DNA of 41,210 bases, from the IMG/VR virus record IMGVR_UViG_3300021378_001495, positions 1-41,210 of that record. The stretch is one strand, 5' to 3'. This document shows, one piece after another, positions 30,841 to 38,210 of the stretch. The DNA is from a virus. Each line of letters opens with the position of its first letter. Position 1 is the stretch's first letter. Below the pieces are notes generated by a model. The model made no database searches. It had not been told where the DNA came from and saw nothing but the letters and a program-made list of their open reading frames with translations. Both the position numbers and the translations under genes were made by a program.

Positions 30841-32340
30841 ATGAAGAACAAAATTAATTTAACAGAACGTAATAGAGATTACTCTGTGTTCCTGCCTAGT
30901 ATTTCTAGTTTTTACGACAGAACTATTAGCAGGTATCGACAGCAAGGAGACGCTTTCTTCCCCCCTGAAAGAATTCCTGCTGGCTTTGAGGACGGTCTAG
31001 ATGGGTGTGACTTTCTAAAACCTGATGCTTATTATTCCTATAAATGGGGATTGTATTCTGCGGGTCACGCTCAACTAGACCTGTCTAAGGCAAATGCACA
31101 CGATAATATGGTGCAGGAGCGAGATAAACCCAACACATTTATACTAGGTGATAGTGGAGGATTCCAGATCATTAAAGGTGTTATACAATGTGATTGGGAT
31201 AACTTTAAGACAGATGATAGTTTACGTAAAACAATCTTGAACTGGTTAGAACATACCGCAGATTATAGTATGATACTTGATATTCCTACTATGGCGGCAA
31301 GTGAACCTTATAAACAAAAGACAGGCATCCAAAACTTTGGACAGTGTCTAGATTACACACTTCATAACTGTGATTGGTTTGTTAAAAATAGACAAGGCAA
31401 AACAAAGTATCTAAACGTTTTACAAGGTAGAGATAAAGCTGAAGCAGATACATGGATTGATGCAGTAAAGCATTTACCTTTTGAAGGTTATGCATTTGGT
31501 GGTGCTACGAAGTATGACATTAATATTACACTACATCACTTGTTAAAGTTACGTGACGAAGGCAAGTTAGATAGAGGTGTATGTGATGTCCTACACTTCC
31601 TAGGTACAAGTAAGTTGGACTGGGCAGTAGCATTGACAGCGATTAAACGTGCATTACGTGCAACAGTTAATCCAGATATAGAAGTTATGTTTGATTGTGC
31701 ATCACCTTTCATTGCAACGGCAAAAGGTCAGATGTATACACAACACGTTCATAGGAATGACCGCTTTGGTTATGTTATGGATAGTGCAATAGATGATAAG
31801 CGATTAGCTGGTGTAGACATTCAATATCCTTGGGCAAGTCCTATTGGTGACAGGCTCACAATGGGAGATGTATGTTGGTATAAACCAGGTATGCTTAATA
31901 AGATTGGTAAAGAAGGTAAAACTAGTTGGGATAGCTTGACATACTTCTTACTAATGTCGCACAATGTTTATCAGCATATTGAAAGTGTTCAACGTGCTAA
32001 TGAATTAACTGATGCAACAAATTTAATTACCAGTGTTAATCACAAACATTGGCGTAAGCTAAAGAATGGCAGTAAAGAGGAACAGTTCTCTCCTTGGGTG
32101 CCACGTGATATTGTTTACATCACGCAGTTTATTTATGAACTATTCCAAAGTGAAACTCCTTATCAGATGTTAGAAGAAGCGGCTCCAATGCTTGCCAACT
32201 TTAACGGAAAGAAATCCCTAGCTACAAGTACTGATAGCTTCAACAGTCTTTTTGAGGTTGATGTTCCAGAACACGATAGCGATACTGAGTATACTACAGA
32301 GGATGAAGAACAAGCAGAACAATTCTTGGAGACAGTATGA
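30841..32340 (+). CDS. dpdA: DpdA-like DNA guanine transglycosylase (TGT family)
   Basis: 499 residues, TGT (tRNA-guanine transglycosylase) fold. ILGDSGGFQIIKGV is the D-S-G-G-F-Q motif (D104). MILDIP gives D147, GYAFGGATKYD stands for the GG substrate loop, HFLGTSK follows, and EVMFDCASPF contains D285, the nucleophile equivalent (FDCxxPT in TGT). The tRNA enzyme's CxCxxC zinc site is missing, although MSHNVYQHIESVQRA resembles the later His helix. Phage DpdA proteins have this pattern and swap guanine in DNA for a 7-deazaguanine such as preQ0. A host-like tRNA enzyme is less likely given the missing zinc site, the extended C-terminus (acidic) and the neighbours. Confidence 0.82.
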   Translation: MKNKINLTERNRDYSVFLPSISSFYDRTISRYRQQGDAFFPPERIPAGFEDGLDGCDFLKPDAYYSYKWGLYSAGHAQLDLSKANAHDNMVQERDKPNTFILGDSGGFQIIKGVIQCDWDNFKTDDSLRKTILNWLEHTADYSMILDIPTMAASEPYKQKTGIQNFGQCLDYTLHNCDWFVKNRQGKTKYLNVLQGRDKAEADTWIDAVKHLPFEGYAFGGATKYDINITLHHLLKLRDEGKLDRGVCDVLHFLGTSKLDWAVALTAIKRALRATVNPDIEVMFDCASPFIATAKGQMYTQHVHRNDRFGYVMDSAIDDKRLAGVDIQYPWASPIGDRLTMGDVCWYKPGMLNKIGKEGKTSWDSLTYFLLMSHNVYQHIESVQRANELTDATNLITSVNHKHWRKLKNGSKEEQFSPWVPRDIVYITQFIYELFQSETPYQMLEEAAPMLANFNGKKSLATSTDSFNSLFEVDVPEHDSDTEYTTEDEEQAEQFLETV

Positions 32341-32531
32341 TGAATGATAAGATTGAAAGACGCATTGATTCTCTAACAAAAAAGCATAAAGAGCTTGACA
32401 AGGAAGTAGAACAAATGTATAATAATAACAGTTTTAATGATGATACTATACATGAAATGAAGAAACAAAAGTTGTATCTAAAAGACGAAATTAACAACCT
32501 TCAACAACAATTAGGAGAAGCAAATGGCTAA
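32337..32531 (+). CDS. DUF465 (YdcH-like) coiled-coil protein
   Basis: 64 residues: RIDSLTKKHKELDKEVEQMY, then MKKQKLYLKDEINNLQQQL. The K-K-x-K-L-x-L-K-D-E-I ending is the hallmark of DUF465, a small helical-hairpin family of proteobacteria with unknown function. ATG at 32337 overlaps the dpdA stop (ATGA). A phage copy may mimic or bind the host protein. Confidence 0.75.
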   Translation: MMNDKIERRIDSLTKKHKELDKEVEQMYNNNSFNDDTIHEMKKQKLYLKDEINNLQQQLGEANG

Positions 32532-32697
32532 GAAAATTAGATTAATGGATGAGCCAGCAGAAGAAGGTCTATCAAGTGAGGAAGTACAAGGCAGTCCAGA
32601 CATGGACAGGCTAATGAAGTACGCCGAGCAGATAGATTGGAAGCTCTGGGAAATTCTTAAACTTATGCGTAAACAAGCCGGCGAAAGCGAGACTTGA
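32524..32697 (+). CDS. Small 57-residue hypothetical protein
   Basis: ATG at 32524, after TTAGGAG and inside the end of the previous gene (8-bp overlap). Begins MAKKIRLMDEPAEEGLSSEE and ends with a helix KLWEILKLMRKQAGE. Next gene starts 1 bp after its TGA. Acidic first half, basic helix last. Function unknown. Confidence 0.6.
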   Translation: MAKKIRLMDEPAEEGLSSEEVQGSPDMDRLMKYAEQIDWKLWEILKLMRKQAGESET

Positions 32698-32698
32698 T

Positions 32699-33082
32699 AT
32701 GCAACCAAGTAAGAGAATGATTTGGGTTAAGTTCCAGAAGGAGGGTATTCATAAATATCCTGCGGCACTTGATGATCCAAAACTAGCTACTGGCGATGAG
32801 TATGATGTATCCTTCCTTGGATACCCACACCGCCACACTTTCCACTTTAGAGTAGAAATAGAAGTATTCCACGATGATAGAGATATTGAATTTATTCAAT
32901 TCAAACGTTGGTTGGAAAAACTCTATTCTGATGAAGTCATTCAACTAGATTACAAGTCTTGTGAGATGATTGCTGAAGAGCTCGCATTTAAAATACATAT
33001 GAAACATCCTGGACGTGATATTACTATCACTGTTTCAGAAGATGACGAAAACGGCGCAACACTACAATTTGAAGGAAAATGA
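32699..33082 (+). CDS. QueD/PTPS-like T-fold protein (catalytic Cys not evident)
   Basis: 127 residues that follow the 6-carboxy-tetrahydropterin synthase plan: an N-terminal His (H18 in EGIHKYPAAL), then YPHRHTFHFRVEIEV with H44 and H46 as the HxH zinc pair, DIEFIQFKRWLEKL for the D-F-x-x-L-K strand-helix, a helix SCEMIAEELAFKI as in P-T-x-E-N-L-A, and ITVSEDDENGA for the late V-x-E-T. The usual catalytic Cys four residues before HxH is replaced by Leu or Phe. This is either a divergent QueD or a T-fold relative with another role. QueD turns the FolE product to 6-carboxy-tetrahydropterin; FolE lies 1.4 kb downstream and QueE at the window edge. Confidence 0.5.
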   Translation: MQPSKRMIWVKFQKEGIHKYPAALDDPKLATGDEYDVSFLGYPHRHTFHFRVEIEVFHDDRDIEFIQFKRWLEKLYSDEVIQLDYKSCEMIAEELAFKIHMKHPGRDITITVSEDDENGATLQFEGK

Positions 33083-33085
33083 TGA

Positions 33086-33430
33086 ATGAGTGTTTTTATT
33101 TCGGGTTCATATAATCTACAGGATATCAAACATGATCTCCTTAAAATCATGAAGCCATATGATGGTTATATGTACAACAACGTAGATACTGAAACAGTAA
33201 CTAGGTTGTTCAATAGTTTTTTGGGTGACCTTAAAACGGCGCATAGAATTTATGCGTTTACACAAGAATGTAGCGACAAAGAAAATGCCGTTACTTTCGA
33301 CATTAGTATACAGATCCATCGTGATCGTACACCTAAGAAACTAAAAATTCACGTGGGTAGGTTAAACTATAACGTGAAGGAAACAGGTTGGCAAGAGATT
33401 GTCCTACCTGGGGAGTATAGTTTCGTATGA
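33086..33430 (+). CDS. Hypothetical protein conserved-looking in clamp operon
   Basis: 114 residues: MSVFISGSYNLQDIKHDLLK then HRIYAFTQECSDKENAVTFD and a basic beta segment RTPKKLKIHVGRLNYNV. Mixed alpha/beta, soluble. It overlaps the GT-B gene by 4 bp. No family recognised. Its fixed place between the QueD-like and glycosyltransferase genes suggests part of the same pathway. Confidence 0.6.
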   Translation: MSVFISGSYNLQDIKHDLLKIMKPYDGYMYNNVDTETVTRLFNSFLGDLKTAHRIYAFTQECSDKENAVTFDISIQIHRDRTPKKLKIHVGRLNYNVKETGWQEIVLPGEYSFV

Positions 33431-34473
33431 TCTACATTGTAGACATCGAAGCAGTGGATACTCGTTATACGGCGCAATGGAAGAAACATCTTCCAGAGCA
33501 ATTACGTGAACATGCTGGTGGTGATGTAACAGTCATCAGCGGTGGAGAAGTTCCTCAGGCTACAACGCCTGGGGCATTCCTCAATTTTGGAGGAACAAAT
33601 GTTTATAAGAGTAATCAACTCCAGCAAATTGCCACATTATTTTGCAATGGGCAAATTAATGATGGTGACTATTTTTTATATACTGACGCTTGGAACCCTA
33701 CTGTCATTCAGCTTCGTTATATGTCTAGCCTACTTGGTGTTGACATTAACATTGGGGGCATGTGGCATGCTGGTTCATATGATCCACAAGACTTTTTGGG
33801 GAGACTCATTGGTGATAAACCGTGGGTAAGAAATGCAGAGCGTAGTATGTTCGATTGTTATGATCATAATTACTTTGCTACACAGTTTCACATAGATATG
33901 TTTTTAAAAGCATTTCCTGATTGTGCAGTATACAGTGATACGATTATAAGATGCGGATGGCCAATGGAATATTTGAAGGATACTCTAGCACCATATAAGG
34001 GAATGGATAAGGAAAATATAATCCTATTTCCACATAGGATGGCGCCAGAGAAACAACCAGAGATATTCCGTGATTTGGCAAAAGAATTTCCTGACTATGA
34101 ATTTGTGTTTGCACAAGAAAAAGAACTTACTAAAGACGAGTATCACGATTTACTAGGACGTAGTAAGATGGTGTTTAGTGCTAACACACAGGAAACATTA
34201 GGGATAAGTTGGTATGAAGGTGCCCTTGTAGGTGCTATCCCACTTGTTCCAGATAGGCTCAGTTACACTGAGATGGGCACAGATGAAGTACTATATTTAA
34301 GCGAATGGAGTGAAGATTTCGATAAATATGTATTACACAAAGAAAAACTTGTTCAACGTATGCAATTCTTGCTACAATCTAACACCAACGAACAAGTATG
34401 TAATAAGGTAGCGAACCATTTAGATGGCTACTTTAATGGAAAAGAATTATATAAAACAATAAAAGGAACATAG
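33427..34473 (+). CDS. GT-B glycosyltransferase (GT4-like)
   Basis: 348 residues. Two-domain GT-B layout: an N-terminal domain with FGGTNVYKSNQLQQI and YTDAWNP, and a C-terminal donor-binding domain with ILFPHRMAPEKQPEIF (the GRLxxxK-like start of GT4), FVFAQEKELT, and the signature FSANTQETLGISWYEGALVG (E-x-x-G-x-x-x-x-E) that holds the nucleotide sugar. GT4-like transferases are common on glycans, but phages also use them to sugar-coat DNA bases. Place inside a DNA-modification module (DpdA, FolE) makes a base glycosyltransferase possible. Begins 4 bp before the previous gene ends. Confidence 0.78.
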   Translation: MIYIVDIEAVDTRYTAQWKKHLPEQLREHAGGDVTVISGGEVPQATTPGAFLNFGGTNVYKSNQLQQIATLFCNGQINDGDYFLYTDAWNPTVIQLRYMSSLLGVDINIGGMWHAGSYDPQDFLGRLIGDKPWVRNAERSMFDCYDHNYFATQFHIDMFLKAFPDCAVYSDTIIRCGWPMEYLKDTLAPYKGMDKENIILFPHRMAPEKQPEIFRDLAKEFPDYEFVFAQEKELTKDEYHDLLGRSKMVFSANTQETLGISWYEGALVGAIPLVPDRLSYTEMGTDEVLYLSEWSEDFDKYVLHKEKLVQRMQFLLQSNTNEQVCNKVANHLDGYFNGKELYKTIKGT

Positions 34474-34474
34474 T

Positions 34475-35161
34475 ATGAAAAAGACTTCCGAAATTAAACA
34501 ACGTCTATTAGATGCTAACATTAGGCATTGGGCAGGAGATAATATTTCTTCTGTATTAAATGAGGGTGATAAAGATGCCCTTATCGATGAAGCCACGGTA
34601 GCATTTGAAGGCGTGTTGGATGCCCTACTAATTGATCGTGAGAATGATCCTAATAGTATGGGTACGGCTCATCGTCTAGCAAAGATGTATTTCAATGAAA
34701 TTATGTCTGGACGATATGACGAAGCGCCTAATCCAACGGCATTCCCAAATAACAACGGACATACATATAAAGGTATGTTAGTAGTTCGCAGTGAACTAAA
34801 ATCAATGTGTTCTCACCACCACCAACCAGTGGCTGGTGTTGCATACATTGGTATTATTCCTGGTGAAAAGGTTATTGGATTGTCAAAATATACACGTATT
34901 GCACAATGGTGTGCAAGACGGGGTACACTACAAGAGGAACTCGCTAATGATATCACTCGTGAAATCAGAAAAGCGACTGACAGTGAGCATGTAGGTGTCT
35001 ATATTCAAGCAACACATGGTTGTTGTGAGAACAGAGGCATAATGGCACACAGTAGTTTAACACAGACGACTGTACTTAATGGTGGGTTCTTAGATGATCC
35101 TAGTGTTAAAGAAGAGTTTTTTAATAACATTAAACTACAACAAGAGTTTGCTCCACGTTAA
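34475..35161 (+). CDS. folE: GTP cyclohydrolase I
   Basis: 228 residues, about the family length (E. coli FolE 222). Motifs: NSMGTAHRLAKMYFNEIMSG (usual D-x-x-x-TPxRvAkm...), zinc ligands C112 and H115 in MCSHHHQPVAG and C183 in HGCCENRG, IPGEKVIGLSKYTRIAQWCA and QEELANDIT. It converts GTP to 7,8-dihydroneopterin triphosphate, the first step to folate and to preQ0/queuosine. AAAAGGAA precedes the ATG, 1 bp after the glycosyltransferase stop. With DpdA, a QueD-like protein and QueE nearby, the preQ0 route is favoured over folate. Confidence 0.95.
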   Translation: MKKTSEIKQRLLDANIRHWAGDNISSVLNEGDKDALIDEATVAFEGVLDALLIDRENDPNSMGTAHRLAKMYFNEIMSGRYDEAPNPTAFPNNNGHTYKGMLVVRSELKSMCSHHHQPVAGVAYIGIIPGEKVIGLSKYTRIAQWCARRGTLQEELANDITREIRKATDSEHVGVYIQATHGCCENRGIMAHSSLTQTTVLNGGFLDDPSVKEEFFNNIKLQQEFAPR

Positions 35162-35180
35162 CTGGTGCAAACAACAATTA

Positions 35181-35206
35181 GACCCTAACCTTACACAGTA
35201 AGGGTC
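35181..35206 (+). promoter_or_regulatory. Leader hairpin before purine permease
   Basis: CCTTAC-ACA-GTAAGG (35189-35203) with outer GAC...GTC pairing, or GACCCT pairing with AGGGTC, two alternative folds. No T-run follows. It sits 6 bp before the AAGGAGG site of the permease, so it may control translation start. No match to a known purine or preQ1 riboswitch was recognised. Confidence 0.45.
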
Positions 35207-35226
35207 GCAATCAAGGAGGCATAAAA

Positions 35227-36519
35227 ATGCTAGAAAAAATCTTTAAGTTGTCCGAGAAAGGTACTACTATCAACAAAGAGTTGATGGCAGGACTTGCCAC
35301 GTTCCTAACAATGGCATACATCGTAGTTGTTAACCCAGCTATTTTGTCAACGGAAGGAACTGGAATGGACTTTGGCGCCGTATTTACGGCAACGATTATC
35401 GCGGCCATAGTTGGCACGTTAATCATGGGACTGTGGGCTAACTGGCCTGTAGCTCTCGCACCAGGTATGGGACTGAATGCGTTCTTTGCATTTGGTGTTA
35501 TATTTGGAATGGGGTATACATACCAGCAAGCATTAGCGGCGGTCTTCGTTGCAGGATTGGTGTTTATTGGTTTAAGTGTAACTCCTGCACGAAAATATAT
35601 CATTAATAGTATCCCACGAAGTATGAAACTGGGTATTGGAGCAGGCATTGGCTTGTTCTTAGCTATTATTGGTCTCAAGAACGCAGGGATCGTTGTTGAC
35701 AATCCAGCTACATTAGTTGGTTTAGGTGATATTTCATCTTGGCCAGTACTACTTGCTGGACTAGGATTTGCTTCAATGGCAGTTCTAGACAAACGAGGAA
35801 TTCCTGGTGCTATTATTATTGGTATCTTAGGTGTAAGCATCATTGCTTGGATCATGGGTGTCAGTGATATTAACGGAGTTGTTGGAAGCATTCCAAGCCC
35901 AGCACATGCATTTAGTATGGACTTTAGTCTAATTGCAACAGCAGGCTTTATTGGGACGGCTTTTGCTTTCCTATTCGTAGACTTCTTTGACACGGCAGGC
36001 ACACTAACAAGTGTAGCGAACCTTACTGACAAAGTAGACGAGAATGGAGAAGTAGAAGGTATTGACAGAGCCTTAATGGCAGATTCAGTAGCTACTACAG
36101 TAGGTGCCCTTGCAGGTACAAGTAACACAACCTCATATATTGAGAGTGGTGCTGGTATTAAAGAGGGTGGCGTAACTGGCTTAACGGCAGTAACAGTTGC
36201 GGTCCTATTTGCGGCATGCTTATGGTTATCACCATTAGCGACAAGTATTCCAGCGTTCGCAACGGCACCAGCATTGGTGTTTATTGCAACGTATTTCTTA
36301 CGTAACCTCAAAGATATTAATTGGGATGATGTAAGTGATTACGCACCAGCAGTGTTGGCGGCAATTATTATGCCACTAACATTCAATATTGCGTATGGTA
36401 TCGCACTAGGCTTTATTGCTCACGTAGTAATTAAAGCGGCGGCTGGCAAAGGTAATGAACTTAATATGGGTTCAATATCTGTTGCGGCAGTATCTGTTCT
36501 ATATTTTGTAGTACAGTAA
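35227..36519 (+). CDS. AzgA/GhxP-type purine permease (NCS2 family)
   Basis: 430 residues, of family length, with about 12 membrane segments. Starts LEKIFKLSEKGTTINKELMA, then GLATFLTMAYIVVVNPAIL and GLWANWPVALAPGMGLNAFF, which are diagnostic of the AzgA-type NCS2 group. LFVDFFDTAGTLTSVANLTD and ESGAGIKEGGVTGLTAVTVA carry the substrate/proton site. Members import adenine, guanine or hypoxanthine with protons. AAGGAGG stands 7 bases before the ATG. Next to FolE, DpdA and a guanine-type phosphoribosyltransferase it probably supplies guanine for GTP. Permeases in phage genomes are rare. Confidence 0.92.
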   Translation: MLEKIFKLSEKGTTINKELMAGLATFLTMAYIVVVNPAILSTEGTGMDFGAVFTATIIAAIVGTLIMGLWANWPVALAPGMGLNAFFAFGVIFGMGYTYQQALAAVFVAGLVFIGLSVTPARKYIINSIPRSMKLGIGAGIGLFLAIIGLKNAGIVVDNPATLVGLGDISSWPVLLAGLGFASMAVLDKRGIPGAIIIGILGVSIIAWIMGVSDINGVVGSIPSPAHAFSMDFSLIATAGFIGTAFAFLFVDFFDTAGTLTSVANLTDKVDENGEVEGIDRALMADSVATTVGALAGTSNTTSYIESGAGIKEGGVTGLTAVTVAVLFAACLWLSPLATSIPAFATAPALVFIATYFLRNLKDINWDDVSDYAPAVLAAIIMPLTFNIAYGIALGFIAHVVIKAAAGKGNELNMGSISVAAVSVLYFVVQ

Positions 36520-36532
36520 TACATTAGGGAGA

Positions 36533-36559
36533 GAGCCCAAGTGGCTCCTCCCACTTTTT
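36533..36559 (+). terminator. Terminator hairpin with alternative upstream hairpin
   Basis: AAGTGG-CTCCTC-CCACTT at 36539-36556 followed by TTT forms an intrinsic-terminator shape after the permease. GAGCC-CAAGT-GGCTC at 36533-36547 overlaps its left arm, so only one of the two hairpins can form. This is the logic of an attenuator. The histone-like gene follows 14 bp later. Confidence 0.6.
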
Positions 36560-36572
36560 AAAGGAGAAACAA

Positions 36573-36800
36573 ATGTTTGAATGGATGAAAAAAATGCTAA
36601 AACCTAGCATTAAAGAACCAACAGATGAGAATGCTGGTAAGCCTGGCATGACATCGCCAGTTGTAATCAAACCTTCTGCACCAAAGAAGAAAAGAGCGAC
36701 AACGAAAAAACCCGCGGCTAAGAAACCTGCCGCAAAAAAGCCAGCGGCAAAAAAGCCAGCGGCTAAGAAAAAACCAGCCAAAGCTAAGGCTAAAAAATAA
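36573..36800 (+). CDS. Histone-H1-like Lys/Ala/Pro-rich protein
   Basis: 75 residues. An N-terminal part of about 38 residues (MFEWMKKMLKPSIKEPTDEN) is followed by a basic tail with five AAKKP-type tandem repeats ending PAKAKAKK. This low-complexity tail resembles bacterial/eukaryotic histone-H1-like proteins that bind DNA by charge. The repeats at 36690-36797 are nearly identical also in DNA. AAAGGAG precedes the ATG. It may compact phage or host DNA, or dock modification enzymes on it. Confidence 0.8.
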   Translation: MFEWMKKMLKPSIKEPTDENAGKPGMTSPVVIKPSAPKKKRATTKKPAAKKPAAKKPAAKKPAAKKKPAKAKAKK

Positions 36801-36843
36801 GCTGACTAATTCCATACTTGAGAAATTAAAAGGATAAAAACTC

Positions 36844-37395
36844 ATGAACGTAAAAAAGTCACATTATACATGGAAAGATATTGAACATCAGATTCAAGTA
36901 ATTAATAACTTAATGTTTGCAGATAACTGGCGCCCAGACTACATTGTGGGATTAACCCGTGGTGGCTTAGTACCGTCAGTTATTTTATCTAACATGACTG
37001 GTATTCCAATGCATGCCTTAGATGTAAGGTTCCGTGATACAAACGATACATATGGTCCAGAGAGTAATCTTTGGATGGCAGAAGATGCACTAGGATACAA
37101 GGGAGATGGATTAACACACAAACAGCACCGTAAAAATATTCTTATTATGGATGATATTAATGATAGCGGTCGTACATTGTCTTGGATTAAAGACGATTGG
37201 CGTGGAGGTTGTTTACCAAATGATCCAGCATGGAATGAGATTTGGGGCGATACAGTTCGCTCAGCATGTCTAATTGATAATGCATGTAGTGGCTTTGGTG
37301 AGGTAGATTATACCGCACTTGAGATCAATAAAGAAGAAGATCCAGTTTGGATCGTTTTTCCTTGGGAAGGCGAACGGGACTATGGCAAGCTCTAA
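36844..37395 (+). CDS. Purine phosphoribosyltransferase (Gpt/HPRT-like)
   Basis: 183 residues. YIVGLTRGGLVPSVILSNM is the strand-loop-helix start of type I phosphoribosyltransferases, and ILIMDDINDSGRTLSWI is the PRPP-binding motif (hhhhDDhxDSGxT). MHALDVRFRDT matches the xanthine/guanine enzymes. It would make GMP, XMP or IMP from base and PRPP. Together with the purine permease 1.6 kb upstream, this gives a base-to-nucleotide salvage line. AAAAGGA lies before the ATG. A 14-bp overlap joins it to the next gene. Confidence 0.85.
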   Translation: MNVKKSHYTWKDIEHQIQVINNLMFADNWRPDYIVGLTRGGLVPSVILSNMTGIPMHALDVRFRDTNDTYGPESNLWMAEDALGYKGDGLTHKQHRKNILIMDDINDSGRTLSWIKDDWRGGCLPNDPAWNEIWGDTVRSACLIDNACSGFGEVDYTALEINKEEDPVWIVFPWEGERDYGKL

Positions 37396-37630
37396 TCATT
37401 TGCCAGGACCAATAACAAGTTTACCTGGTGGTGATTTAGAAATTACATTCACACATAAAGGGCAGTCAATTTCAATAAATGAAATGTATGAAGATATAAC
37501 TTTACGCCTGGAAGTCATAAGTGAAATCATAGATGATATAGTATCTATGTATCCTGCAGAACGAGATAGGTTAAATATCAATAAGCGTATAGAACAAAAA
37601 CTTATGCTTAGAAAACTCGCTGGAGAATAA
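37382..37630 (+). CDS. Small hypothetical protein
   Basis: 82 residues from the ATG at 37382 (MASSNHLPGPITSLPGGDLE), chosen because the in-frame upstream part lies wholly in the phosphoribosyltransferase gene. C-terminal helix ITLRLEVISEIIDDIVSMYP and a basic end. Coupled to the gene before it. Function unknown. Confidence 0.6.
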   Translation: MASSNHLPGPITSLPGGDLEITFTHKGQSISINEMYEDITLRLEVISEIIDDIVSMYPAERDRLNINKRIEQKLMLRKLAGE

Positions 37631-37631
37631 A

Positions 37632-38210
37632 ATGAAAAAGACATATGAAATTGAAATATATGGATATGGCGCAGAAGTTATAATGGGCACATTAACAGAT
37701 GTCCAATATGATTTCTGGATACCATATGCAGATAAAGAATCAGAAGCATTAAATAGTCATTTATTCTGGGATTCAACTTCAGAAGAAGAAGGAAATCCAG
37801 TAACAGATCCTGAAGATGAACGCTTCTTAGGTGAATGGCATGAGCTAGATGATATTGTACATATATGTGCAGTGTTATGGGATAATTGTAAGGTTGAGAT
37901 CATAGATCCATCAAATGGAGATATAGTATGGTCATCAGAGGATTTAGAGATAACAAAGACAGAATTCTATGATCCAGATGATATGGAAGGCAAGTTTATC
38001 AAAGCATGGAGTTCTGAAAAAGGAATGTTTTATGGTGGTGAATTTGAAATAGAAGGTGAATTTGATCCATCTAAATTAAAGTTCTATGCTAGTAATATAG
38101 ACTGTGAAGTCTTTGTTGATTCTGTAGAGTATGATAATGAAGTGATTGAGAATGATACTGGCGGTGAAACCACTGGTAAAGGCTACGGCTATCTTCTTTA
38201 TGAATCATGA
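37632..38210 (+). CDS. Acidic hypothetical protein
   Basis: 192 residues, very acidic (many DD, EE and ED pairs), beta-rich: MKKTYEIEIYGYGAEVIMGT, then DELDDIVHICAVLWDNCKVE-like stretches. Acidic single-domain phage proteins of this kind include DNA mimics, but no family motif is seen. It starts 1 bp after the previous stop and overlaps the thymidine kinase by 4 bp. Confidence 0.65.
   Translation: MKKTYEIEIYGYGAEVIMGTLTDVQYDFWIPYADKESEALNSHLFWDSTSEEEGNPVTDPEDERFLGEWHELDDIVHICAVLWDNCKVEIIDPSNGDIVWSSEDLEITKTEFYDPDDMEGKFIKAWSSEKGMFYGGEFEIEGEFDPSKLKFYASNIDCEVFVDSVEYDNEVIENDTGGETTGKGYGYLLYES

Noticed and set aside
35162-35226. Purine or preQ1 riboswitch before the permease
   Set aside because: The leader is only 65 bp and lacks the conserved purine-riboswitch loops; preQ1 class I pseudoknot features were not recognised. 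Kept only as an unnamed hairpin.
35211-36311. Long minus-strand frame (366 codons) opposite the purine permease
   Set aside because: It is Pro/Thr/Ala-rich and low in complexity, runs antisense to a clearly conserved permease, has no ribosome site and matches no family pattern; it is a shadow frame.
36690-36797. CRISPR-like repeat array
   Set aside because: The repeats are 15-bp in-frame tandem codons of a Lys/Ala/Pro tail without spacers; they are protein repeats.
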